A model generated the notes under the pieces. It ran no database searches. It was given only the letters and a program-made list of their open reading frames with translations, and was not told the DNA's origin. Shown piece by piece: positions 54,464-62,824 of a stretch of DNA of 64,000 nt. Position 1 is the stretch's first letter. The number at the start of each line of letters is the position of its first letter. This DNA comes from Salinicola salarius (GTDB lineage: Bacteria > Pseudomonadota > Gammaproteobacteria > Pseudomonadales > Halomonadaceae): contig NZ_NHOU01000004.1 of the NCBI RefSeq assembly GCF_002179555.1, positions 124,001-188,000 of the forward strand. The letters are read 5' to 3'. Both the position numbers and the translations under genes were made by a program.

Positions 54464-55518
54464 ACCTTATCGACCGCTACACTGCGCGAAATGTGCTTGC
54501 CGCGATGTTGGTCGTTCAGGTCCTTCTGATGGGGCTGGATCTGGTGATCAACTACATTTCCGGGCTCGATGACGTGGAAAACCATTACGGTGCTTTCGAG
54601 GTGCTGTTGTACACCCTCATGCGGCTGCCGTGGCGCTTTTATCAATACGCACCGGTGGGTGTCCTGCTCGGCGGGTTGATCGGGCTGGGTGCGATGGCAT
54701 CGAATAACGAGCTGACCACGATGCGCGCGGCGGGATGGTCGCTGGCACGCATCATCTGGGCGGTGATGAAGCCGCTCGGAGTGGTGATCCTGCTGACCAT
54801 GGTGGTCGGCGAATACGTTGCACCGAGTACCGAGCAGTATGCCAAGTCATGGCGGGCGGAGCAGCGCCAAGGGGATAACGGCTTGGCTGAACAGGATGGC
54901 GGGTGGCAGCGTGAAGGCAACGATTTCTACCGATTCGCCTCGATGCGCTCCGATAATACCGTGATCGGCGTCCTACGCTACCATTTTGACGGCCAACGCC
55001 TGGAGAGTGCCCTGCATGCCGAGCGCGCCGTGCCGATGAAAGGCGGATGGCAGTTGCAGAACGTACAGGAGACCCATTTCGAGCCAGACCGTACCGTAAC
55101 CGACACCTATGCCAGCGAGCCCTGGCGGACATCGCTCGATCCGAAACTACTCAAGCAGATCATCACCGACCAGGACAGCCAGTCGATTTCCGATCTGTGG
55201 CGCTATGGCCGCTATCTCAATGCTCAGGGCACCGACGCCACCGATACTTGGCTGTATTTCTGGCAGAAGCTGCTGCAGCCGCTGGTGCTGGCAGGGCTGA
55301 TGCTGGTCGCTGCTTCGTTCGTGTTTGGGCCGCTCAGAACCGCTGCCGCCGGCACGCGGGTCTTCTACGGCACCCTCGTCGGCTTGTCGTTCAAATACCT
55401 GCAGGACCTGCTTGGCCCAGCCTCGACGATCTTCGGTTTCTCGCCGGTCTGGGCGGTACTGACGCCCACCCTGGCCTGTTTCCTGGTCGGGTTTTTCCTG
55501 CTCAGGAGAGCGGAATGA
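54460..55518 (+). CDS. lptG: lipopolysaccharide export permease LptG
   Basis: The 352-residue partner of LptF starts MNLIDRYTARNVLAAMLVVQ. It has the coupling region MASNNELTTMRAAGWSLARI and the C-terminal helices SFVFGPLRTAAAGTRVFYG. Translation is coupled to lptF by ATGA. The operon ends here; the 215-base gap 55519-55733 is AT-rich (55670-55715) and likely carries the promoter of the glycan locus. Confidence 0.95.
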   Translation: MNLIDRYTARNVLAAMLVVQVLLMGLDLVINYISGLDDVENHYGAFEVLLYTLMRLPWRFYQYAPVGVLLGGLIGLGAMASNNELTTMRAAGWSLARIIWAVMKPLGVVILLTMVVGEYVAPSTEQYAKSWRAEQRQGDNGLAEQDGGWQREGNDFYRFASMRSDNTVIGVLRYHFDGQRLESALHAERAVPMKGGWQLQNVQETHFEPDRTVTDTYASEPWRTSLDPKLLKQIITDQDSQSISDLWRYGRYLNAQGTDATDTWLYFWQKLLQPLVLAGLMLVAASFVFGPLRTAAAGTRVFYGTLVGLSFKYLQDLLGPASTIFGFSPVWAVLTPTLACFLVGFFLLRRAE

Positions 55519-55733
55519 GGGTGTTAGCGTGTCATTCCCTGTAATTTCCCATCCCTTTTAGCCTTGGCCAGCGAGTGTCACCTTGGGTGGTGGGCTCGCT
55601 GGACGCTTTCCTTAGCGGCATGCTGAACTCCCTTGTGCCTGGAATTTTCATATTCCGTTGTGCCCGTCTGCGCTTATTCCGATATATTAAGGAAATATTA
55701 AAATTTTATTAAAGGTGGCGAAGGGGCAGGGCA

Positions 55734-56804
55734 ATGGCATTTGGCGTCCAGCGGGGAGGTATGCAACGGTGCCGACCGCAGTTCCTGACTGCCCGCTTCG
55801 ACGGGCCGGTAGCCTTCTCCAACTCGGGATGGCAGTGGTGGCTTGGCGAGGGGCAGGCGCATCGGCCAGCGCAGACGATCGATCATCATTTTCATGCCGG
55901 CGCCGGGTCCGGCGTTACCCTGTTACGTGAGAAAGCCGCGAGGTCGCGTCGACTTTATTCTCTTGCGCCGCCGAGCTTGCCGGCAACACCGCGTCACTTC
56001 GTCAAACAGATGGCGGTATCGCCGCGCAAGAGGCTGGGAGCGCTGCTGGGGTGCAGCAATGCACTGCTCGGGTTCAGCCACGGCACGGCGGAGCTCGCTC
56101 ATAACCTGGCATTGCACGAGCGAACGGTGCATGGTGTCCGGACCTTGGCCTTTGGCGAGCGCTTCCGCCACGGCCTGCCCGTACAGCAGGTATTGCTGCA
56201 GGAGTATCTGCTCGGTTGGCAGCCGTTCAACGTCGTCTGGCAGGCGCATGAGCACGAGGCAACCCGACGCCACGCGCTACTGTCGAAGTTGATCGCCATG
56301 TTGGCGTCGTTGCGCGATACCGGCATCACTCATCTCGATCTTCATCCCGGCAATGTCATGGTATCGCCCGACCCGCTGGCACCGCTGCGCGCAATCGACT
56401 GCGGGCAGATGAGCATGGCGGACGATCCCGCCATCTCGGCGGCTATGCATCTTGGCGTGTTCCTGCATGAACTCAATGGCAAGCGTCTCTTGCCGTCACC
56501 GCAGCTAGAAGAGGGTGCCCGAACGCTGCTGTACCGTCTCGTAGGTGGCGAAGCCGAGTTTGCTGGCGCCGAGCGGCTGGTGTCGCTGCTCGTGCGCTAT
56601 TCGAGCAAGAAGCCGTTCTCGAGACGTCGGCTGCTGCAGCGCAGACGAGAACGGCTCGATACCAGCATCATCGAGACGCGTCTGCAGGCCCTCTCCCATA
56701 GTCGCAGTCTTCCTGCCCAGGTTGCCCACGCATCGTCTATCGGCAGTCGGCAGGAGTTACGGCTTATTGCGTCTATCGAGGACGTGGTGACCATGGCGCC
56801 TTGA
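55734..56804 (+). CDS. lipopolysaccharide-kinase-family protein (WaaP/Kdo-kinase-like)
   Basis: The 356-residue protein has a protein-kinase-like fold. An N-lobe with KAARSRRLYSLAPPSLP is followed by QVLLQEYLLGWQPFN and the catalytic loop THLDLHPGNVMV (His-x-Asp...Asn). The metal Asp is in RAIDCGQMSMAD, a variant of DFG. Relatives phosphorylate heptose or Kdo in the lipopolysaccharide core. The first 60 residues are weakly hydrophobic and variable, so a later start is possible. Its place right after lptFG supports a core-modifying role. Confidence 0.78.
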   Translation: MAFGVQRGGMQRCRPQFLTARFDGPVAFSNSGWQWWLGEGQAHRPAQTIDHHFHAGAGSGVTLLREKAARSRRLYSLAPPSLPATPRHFVKQMAVSPRKRLGALLGCSNALLGFSHGTAELAHNLALHERTVHGVRTLAFGERFRHGLPVQQVLLQEYLLGWQPFNVVWQAHEHEATRRHALLSKLIAMLASLRDTGITHLDLHPGNVMVSPDPLAPLRAIDCGQMSMADDPAISAAMHLGVFLHELNGKRLLPSPQLEEGARTLLYRLVGGEAEFAGAERLVSLLVRYSSKKPFSRRRLLQRRRERLDTSIIETRLQALSHSRSLPAQVAHASSIGSRQELRLIASIEDVVTMAP

Positions 56805-56809
56805 ACCGA

Positions 56810-57526
56810 TCAGGCCGCGCGTCCGAACAGCCCCTTGAGCCTCTTGGTAAACTGCTTGAGTGGGCGGCGTTCGTTGATGACCGCGATAAAGACCTTGCGG
56901 TAGTGCCCTGGCGGACAACTGATCTCGCGTACACCATGCCAGGAATTACCACGTCGGGTGAACAGCAAGCTGTAGTTGCCCATCGCATGGGATTCGGTAG
57001 CGCTGTCGAAATCCTCGAAGGCTGGCGCACTTTTGCTGTCGAAGCGGCCATTGTCATCGAGCACCACGGTTTGCCCGCCCCAGACGGGCTGCCAGTCGTC
57101 TTCGCCATTGAAGTAGAAGATGTGCGAGCCCAGCTTTTCGCGGGCGTCACAGTGTGGCGAGACCGAACAGCTAGCCGGCGTGTAGTGCCAGTGAAAGCGC
57201 AAGCTGAAGGCCTGGGTGCCTAACATGCGTGCCATGAACTGCCGATAGTGCGGTCCGTGCAGTTCCTGCATGAAGGCTTGCCAGTGCGGCGACAGTTCTA
57301 TGTCCGGCGAGTATTCCAGCGCCAGCCGGTCGTGGGGTTGCTGACCGTAACGACGCGTCTTGCCGAATATTTCCTCGAAGTGCTCGGCGGCGGGCAGGCT
57401 GTCGCGCAATGCCGCGTAGCCTTCCTCGGTCAGCAGACCCGCCGGGTTGGCCCATGGATAAGGGGGACGTTGCTGGAACGCCTTGGCATCCATGTGCTCC
57501 AGTGCGTCGACATCCAGATAACGCAT
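56810..57526 (-). CDS. 2-oxoglutarate/Fe(II)-dependent oxygenase (prolyl-hydroxylase-like)
   Basis: ATG 57526 has AAGGA seven bases upstream; 238 residues follow. The double-stranded beta-helix iron site is His-x-Asp in VSPHCDAREKLGSH and the distal His in GNSWHGVREI. Arg in HYRKVFIAV is the 2-oxoglutarate anchor. The family hydroxylates proteins, lipids or sugars. In a glycan locus it may hydroxylate a lipid A acyl chain or core sugar, but that is a guess. It ends six bases from the convergent kinase gene. Confidence 0.85.
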   Translation of the reverse strand: MRYLDVDALEHMDAKAFQQRPPYPWANPAGLLTEEGYAALRDSLPAAEHFEEIFGKTRRYGQQPHDRLALEYSPDIELSPHWQAFMQELHGPHYRQFMARMLGTQAFSLRFHWHYTPASCSVSPHCDAREKLGSHIFYFNGEDDWQPVWGGQTVVLDDNGRFDSKSAPAFEDFDSATESHAMGNYSLLFTRRGNSWHGVREISCPPGHYRKVFIAVINERRPLKQFTKRLKGLFGRAA

Positions 57527-57602
57527 GACATGTTCCTTCAATAATCACTGATGATCAGTTTCTGTCTGCTGGCGAATCAGCCATGAACTTGAACGTGCGG
57601 CC

Positions 57603-58604
57603 TCAGGATGCCAGGCGGCGCAACAGCGTCGCGGGTAAGCGCCTGGCCAGCGGTGAGCGTATCAGGCGCAGATAGGCGGCGGACCCGAGCTGGCGGCGTG
57701 CATGCCAGCACAGGTCTATCCAGCGTTCGGTCATGACCCGTGTCAGCGCCTCGGGCACATGGCGTCGGCTACGCCGGTTGGCGGCGTCGAGCCGAGCCAG
57801 CCACTGATCGGCCCAGCCGAGATATTCTTCGTTCAGCGCCGCGCCGAGTTTCTTGGGTCGCGCCAGCGCATAGTGGCGATCGAGATCTGCCTCGCTCGGG
57901 ACGAGTCCCGTCTCGATGAGCGCCCGGCGACAGATCTCACGCTTGCGCTCACGGCCTAATGCATCGGTCTGCTTGGTGAAGCGTCCGCTGTGTTCGCGTC
58001 CGCAGACCAGGATGTCAGCGAGGTTGGCCATCCGCTGCGTCCGCGACAGTCGCTGGTGCAACTCGTAGTCCTGACAGCGCGGAAAATCCTCCCTGTAGCC
58101 ATGCTCGCGCAAAATAGCCGTGCGCGCCATGATCGTACGGTTGGTCAGTGCGCAGTAGAACGCCAGGCTGGCGGCGACGTCATCGGCGGCTAACGGCTGG
58201 CGCCGCACGCGCTTGAGATGCTGTCCCTGATCGTCCATGAAATCGCAGGCGCTGCCGACCTGCGCCAGTTCCGGATGGCGGTCCAGGGTCTCGACCTGGC
58301 GGGCGAGCCGATTCGGCCATGACTTGTCATCGCTATCGAGCAGGGCGATATATTCTCCACGCGCCAGCTCTAGGCCGCGGTTGCGGGTTGCCGGAATGCC
58401 CAGATTGCGCGCATTGCCCTCCACGCGCATGCGTGGATCCCGGTAGCGCGACAGGACCTCGAGAGTGGCATCGGTCGAGCCATCATCGACGATCAGCAGT
58501 TCGAAGTTCTCGAATGTCTGCGCCAGGATGCTGTCGACAGCCGTCGTGATGTAAAGCTGGCGGTTATGTACCGGAATAAAGACCGTGACGCGCGGCGTGC
58601 TCAT
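57603..58604 (-). CDS. family 2 glycosyltransferase
   Basis: The 333-residue protein has the GT-A start VTVFIPVHNRQLYITTAVDS, then LLIVDDGSTDATLEVL, GIPATRNRGLELARGEYIAL and the DxD-like LLDSDDKSWPNRL. FPRCQDYELHQRLSR matches the acceptor-side ED motif. It adds one sugar to a glycan. It overlaps the fusion gene upstream by ATGA, so both are made together. Confidence 0.9.
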   Translation of the reverse strand: MSTPRVTVFIPVHNRQLYITTAVDSILAQTFENFELLIVDDGSTDATLEVLSRYRDPRMRVEGNARNLGIPATRNRGLELARGEYIALLDSDDKSWPNRLARQVETLDRHPELAQVGSACDFMDDQGQHLKRVRRQPLAADDVAASLAFYCALTNRTIMARTAILREHGYREDFPRCQDYELHQRLSRTQRMANLADILVCGREHSGRFTKQTDALGRERKREICRRALIETGLVPSEADLDRHYALARPKKLGAALNEEYLGWADQWLARLDAANRRSRRHVPEALTRVMTERWIDLCWHARRQLGSAAYLRLIRSPLARRLPATLLRRLAS

Positions 58605-61036
58605 CGGCGCTCCCGCCAGTAGTACTCGCCGGCGCGCAAGCGAATGCTTTCTACCGTGGGCTGCACCTCGTCGGCAATCTCGAGGCGCTGCCGGCCTGGC
58701 GCCGCATCGTCCACTATACTGATATCCTCAAGCAGGTTGCGCATGGCAAGTACCTTGTGCAGGCGCTCGGCACTGCGCGGTGCGGGCACCAGGCCCAGGC
58801 AGAAGGCGCGATCGTAGAGCCGACCTTTCCAATCCTGCTGGCGATGGGTGCCGCGGGTTCCGGTCGCCTGTGTGCGCCCGTGCATGAACGCCTCAAACCG
58901 ATGCCCGAAACGACTCCATGATGTCGGCGGCAATGCGAGCGGAAAGACATGCACCGGTTTTTTGGTCCGAATGGCTTCGGCCTGCATCGATACGCTGTCG
59001 CCTGACACGACGAATGCGTCGCACAAGGCCAGATAGGCCCGGTAGGGGTTGTCTGCACCGTCTTCGTGGTGCCAGGCGTAGCGATAACTGGGAACATCGA
59101 TGCCAGCGAAAAAGGCGTCCGCCGCGTCGGGTGGCGTGCGCGGGCTGGTGGTGATCAGCAGTGACCCTCCGCGAGCCTTGGCCAGGCGACAGGCGGCCTG
59201 AGCCATCGCACGGGCAACGGTGGCATCGAAGTGCTGCGTCTTCGTTGCGCCGCCGACCAGCACGCCGATACGGGGCCGGGGAAGATCGTCGAAGCGCGCT
59301 TGCCAATCCGCGGCGGCCTGATCGAGCGCCGCAGGGTCGGGCGCGTTGAGAGGCAGGAGGTTATGGATGACATTGTCCCGTGCCGGCAGGCCATACTGAG
59401 GCGTGGTGATGATCAGATCGAACCAGTCCAATGGCGCGCGCGGGCGGCCGAGGAAAATCAGCTGTGTGCGTCCTCCTGACTGCTGCTTGACCCAGCGTGC
59501 TGCGCCGACACTGCGCCGGCCCGTGCTCAGGATCAGATCCGGCCAGGGGGGCTCGAGGCGATCGGACTGGGTCAGATCGATGTTGGCAAGAGATGGGCGG
59601 CTGAACAGCGCGGGTCTTGGCGCAGACGGTTTGAAGTTCAGCCGTTTTTCCTCGCTGGGCCAGCCCAGTCGCTGTGCCAGCAGCGACAGCTGCGCATTGT
59701 CACCGTGATGCCGGCCCAGCAACAGCCATACCCGTGGAACGCGACCATGCCCCTGGCGTGCGCCGCTCAGTCCGGACTGGACGCACTCTCTCATGCCGGT
59801 TCCCGTGCGCTGGATATCAAGATGCCAGACGAGATCGGGATAGGCCCCGCTGATGCGGCGCAGCTGTTCGCGCCACCAGTGGGTACGGTAGAACGGCTGA
59901 TCGTCGACGCGCCGGGGATCGGGGAGCTGAATGCCGACATAGAGTAAACAGCGGGCGCGCTGAGCCAATTCTCCCATGAACCAATGGATGTCTTCGGCGG
60001 GAAGATGTTCGAGCACCCCTGTGACGGCGACACCATCGAAGGCGGCATCCACCGCAGCGTCGCGCTCAGGATGCCAGAGCTGGCTCGCTTCCAGATTGAG
60101 CGGCGAGGGCGGCGCGGTCTGCCGAGCGGGCCGGCACCATAACAGCGAGGCGGCGTCGCACTCGCTTGCCAGCTGTGCGGCGCGGGGGCTGCTGCGCAAT
60201 GCTTCATCGCTATCATCAGGCGTGTCGAGCGCTTGCAGCGCCTGCTCGAACCAGGGGCTTGGCGCCTGGCGGGAAAAGGGTCCGTAATACTGAGCATCCG
60301 CTTCCTGCTCCAGGCGGTGCCATAAATCGCCCAGCGCGTTGGGATGATAAGAGTAGATCCTCGGCGTCGGCTGCCAGGGCTGCTGGTGCAGCGCGGTATA
60401 GTGCAGCACATGGGTCCGGTTGTGTTCGTACTCCTCGTCGCGGGCGTTCCAGTGGCCGTCGAGTTCGCCCCACAGGCCGGGCTGTTCGGCCGGCGTGTCG
60501 GTCAGCGTCTTCTTGGCGGCCTGCCTGGCCTGATCGAGGTTCCACCACTGCGCCATGCGGGCGCAATCCATCACCATGACCGACGTGTCCTTGGCCGAGA
60601 TGGCAAGATAGCCATGTTCGGCCATCGGCAGGTCGAACAGCACGGCGGGATCGGTGAAGTAGATCTGGTCGACGTCGTTATAGATGGCGCGCCCTTCGCG
60701 GCCGGCGAAATCGGGAATCGCGAAGCGGTAATTGGTGAAGCCGGTGCGCCATGTCGACTGATCGAAACCGGCGATATCCTTCATCAGGTAGATGCGGTAT
60801 TCCCGTGCAGGATCGCGTACGCGTTCGACCGAATAGAAGAATATGCGCTGGGCTCTTACCTGGGCTTTCTCGGTGCCCAGGAAAATGCGCACCGGAGGAC
60901 GCGGCGAGGGTGCTGAGGTCAACGCCGGCAGTATCACGCAGTGGGGCTGATGCGAGGTATCGGCGCGCTCGACTCGAATCGGTCGGGCGGCGATGGTCAA
61001 GGTCTCCTCGTTGAGACATGAAGCATTGCTTGTCAA
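58601..61036 (-). CDS. three-module protein: GT8-like glycosyltransferase, methyltransferase-like region, ELM1-family glycosyltransferase-like domain
   Basis: A TTG at 61036, seven bases after GAAGGGGA, is the best start and gives 811 residues; the frame extends to 61102 with no ribosome site. Residues about 48-240 look like a GT8-type transferase: VRIFLGTEKAQVRAQ, WRTGFTNYRFAIPDF and the DxD in YNDVDQIYFTDPAVL. Residues about 290-410 recall the second half of a class I methyltransferase (FDGVAVTGVLEHLPAEDIHW) with no clear SAM glycine loop. Residues about 435-800 form an ELM1-family domain: VWLLLGRHHGDNAQL, LILSTGRRSVGAARWVKQQS, GVLVGGATKTQHFD and AFVVSGDSVSMQAEAIRT. ELM1 domains are GT-B-like and common in proteobacterial surface-glycan loci. 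The fusion suggests sequential core-sugar steps (inference). Confidence 0.85.
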   Translation of the reverse strand: MTSNASCLNEETLTIAARPIRVERADTSHQPHCVILPALTSAPSPRPPVRIFLGTEKAQVRAQRIFFYSVERVRDPAREYRIYLMKDIAGFDQSTWRTGFTNYRFAIPDFAGREGRAIYNDVDQIYFTDPAVLFDLPMAEHGYLAISAKDTSVMVMDCARMAQWWNLDQARQAAKKTLTDTPAEQPGLWGELDGHWNARDEEYEHNRTHVLHYTALHQQPWQPTPRIYSYHPNALGDLWHRLEQEADAQYYGPFSRQAPSPWFEQALQALDTPDDSDEALRSSPRAAQLASECDAASLLWCRPARQTAPPSPLNLEASQLWHPERDAAVDAAFDGVAVTGVLEHLPAEDIHWFMGELAQRARCLLYVGIQLPDPRRVDDQPFYRTHWWREQLRRISGAYPDLVWHLDIQRTGTGMRECVQSGLSGARQGHGRVPRVWLLLGRHHGDNAQLSLLAQRLGWPSEEKRLNFKPSAPRPALFSRPSLANIDLTQSDRLEPPWPDLILSTGRRSVGAARWVKQQSGGRTQLIFLGRPRAPLDWFDLIITTPQYGLPARDNVIHNLLPLNAPDPAALDQAAADWQARFDDLPRPRIGVLVGGATKTQHFDATVARAMAQAACRLAKARGGSLLITTSPRTPPDAADAFFAGIDVPSYRYAWHHEDGADNPYRAYLALCDAFVVSGDSVSMQAEAIRTKKPVHVFPLALPPTSWSRFGHRFEAFMHGRTQATGTRGTHRQQDWKGRLYDRAFCLGLVPAPRSAERLHKVLAMRNLLEDISIVDDAAPGRQRLEIADEVQPTVESIRLRAGEYYWRERR

Positions 61037-61145
61037 CGGAAAATCCCCTTCATTAAGCGCGCCTAAAGCGGTTTGTTGGCATGCTACACTACGATAAATC
61101 AAAAAGCAGCGTTGGCGCCGATTCGACCATGAGCCCGGTTTTTGC

Positions 61146-62447
61146 GTGACACAACAACTCCCCAGGATTGCCCTGCTATTGCCTTCGCTTGCTGCCGGTG
61201 GCGTAGGCCGTTCGATACTTCATCTGGCTGAAGCGTTTTGCGCTGCCGGCCATCCGGTGGATCTGGTGCTGTGTCGTGCCGAAGGCCCTTATCTATCGGC
61301 GATACCGGCAGGCGTCAACATCGTGACGCTACAGCCACGGAGCGGTCTAGTCACACGGCTGGAGCTCGTTCGCATGGACCCCGCCGGCCTCACTGCATTG
61401 GCGCGCCCGGTGCTGCTGACGCGGCGTCCGGCGCCTGTTCAGCCCTATCTGGCCGATCTGGCTCGTTATCTGGCCGGCGTGCGTCCGGCGGCGCTGCTCG
61501 CCGCCAAGACGCCCACCAATCTGCTGGCGCTGTGGGCTCGGCGCTTGAGCGGCGCGCCCACCCGTGTCGTCATCAGCGAGCATACTCAGCTTTCTCGGTC
61601 CATCACGCTCAGCCGCAAGTGGCGCTGGCGTCATATTGCGCCGCTGATCGCACGCACCTACCCACGGGCCGATGCGATCACTGCGGTTTCCGATGGTGTC
61701 GCCGATGATCTGGCGATTACCGCCGGGCTGCCGCGCGGCGCCATCGATACCGTCTACAATCCAGTGGTCACGCCGGGGTTGGCGGTCCGTGCCGCCGCGC
61801 CGGCACCGCATCCGTGGCTGGAGGATGATGGATCACCGGTCATTGTGGCGGCGGGGCGACTGGTGCCACAGAAGAACTTTACGTTGCTGCTGAACGCCTT
61901 CGCCCGGCTGCGTGAACAGCGTGCGGTGCGGTTGATAATCCTGGGCGAGGGGCCCGAGCGGCCCCGGCTTGAAGTACTGACCCATACGCTGGGAGTAAGT
62001 GGCGATGTGGCACTGCCCGGCTTCGTGGATAACCCCTATGCGGCCTTTTCCCGGGCGGCGCTGTTCGTGCTCTCTTCCGATTACGAAGGGCTAGGCAATG
62101 TCTTGATCGAGGCGCTGGCCTGCGGCTGCCCTGTGGTGAGCACGGACTGCCCCAGCGGTCCGACGGAAATCTTGCAAGGCGGGCGCTTTGGCGAACTGGT
62201 GCCGGTAGATGACATCGAGGCGCTGACCGCGGCCATGACGCGCACGCTCGATGCGCCGCTGCCGACGGATATGCTGCGCCGCCGCGGCGCCGCTTTTAGC
62301 CTGCAGCGCAGCGCCGGACGCTACCTCGATCTATTGTTGCCGGGGCGTTCAGGTTCAGCGTATGCCGCAGGTGGTCCGCACACCGGAATAGCCTCAGCCT
62401 CTATGAACAACTCGAATTCGGTTCACCACGGACGTGACAACCTATGA
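61146..62447 (+). CDS. family 4 glycosyltransferase
   Basis: The 433-residue GT-B enzyme starts at GTG 61146. N-domain: RIALLLPSLAAGGVGRSILH. C-domain: VIVAAGRLVPQKNFTLLLNA, LIILGEGPERPRLEVL and the E-x7-E motif in SSDYEGLGNVLIEALACGCP, then VVSTDCPSGPTEIL. It most resembles core or O-chain heptosyl/hexosyl transferases. The minus-strand gene at 62746-64000 is a paralogue (shared GCPVVSTDCP-GP-EIL). It overlaps a methyltransferase fragment by ATGA and is divergent from the fusion gene. Confidence 0.93.
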   Translation: MTQQLPRIALLLPSLAAGGVGRSILHLAEAFCAAGHPVDLVLCRAEGPYLSAIPAGVNIVTLQPRSGLVTRLELVRMDPAGLTALARPVLLTRRPAPVQPYLADLARYLAGVRPAALLAAKTPTNLLALWARRLSGAPTRVVISEHTQLSRSITLSRKWRWRHIAPLIARTYPRADAITAVSDGVADDLAITAGLPRGAIDTVYNPVVTPGLAVRAAAPAPHPWLEDDGSPVIVAAGRLVPQKNFTLLLNAFARLREQRAVRLIILGEGPERPRLEVLTHTLGVSGDVALPGFVDNPYAAFSRAALFVLSSDYEGLGNVLIEALACGCPVVSTDCPSGPTEILQGGRFGELVPVDDIEALTAAMTRTLDAPLPTDMLRRRGAAFSLQRSAGRYLDLLLPGRSGSAYAAGGPHTGIASASMNNSNSVHHGRDNL

Positions 62448-62824
62448 AACTTAGCGACAACACCTCTGGCTTTTTGCGAGGAAAATGTTTTTCCAACGAT
62501 CTGGTTGCGACGTTCGACCTGGAACCGGCAGATTACGAGTATCGATCGCGTTTCGATGTGCTCACCGAACGGGTGGCCGACAAGCAAGTCATTCACGTGG
62601 GATGTGTTGATCACGGCTCGGCCGGCATCCGTAAGAAAATGCAGCGCGGCAGATGGCTGCACCAGGCGCTCGACCAAGCGGCCACACGCTGTTTCGGCGT
62701 GGATATAGATGCAGAAGGTATCCACTACATGCGCGAGACGCTGGGCTACAGTGACGTGGCTGCGGCGAACATCTTGGCCTTTGGCGGGAGCTCTTTCGGG
62801 CCAGTGTGCAGGAGTTGCAGATAA
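62444..62824 (+). pseudogene. truncated class I methyltransferase fragment
   Basis: A frame coupled by ATGA to the preceding glycosyltransferase encodes the N-terminal part of a SAM-dependent methyltransferase: FDVLTERVADKQVIHVGCVD (SAM loop, with the Gly-rich turn partly changed) and CFGVDIDAEGIHYMRETLGY (acidic loop). After about residue 108 (VAAANIL) the similarity stops and the frame ends at residue 126 in sequence antisense to the neighbouring glycosyltransferase's C-terminus. About half of a normal methyltransferase is missing, so a deletion or rearrangement joined two genes near 62765-62800. It could still be expressed as a short protein. Confidence 0.65.
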
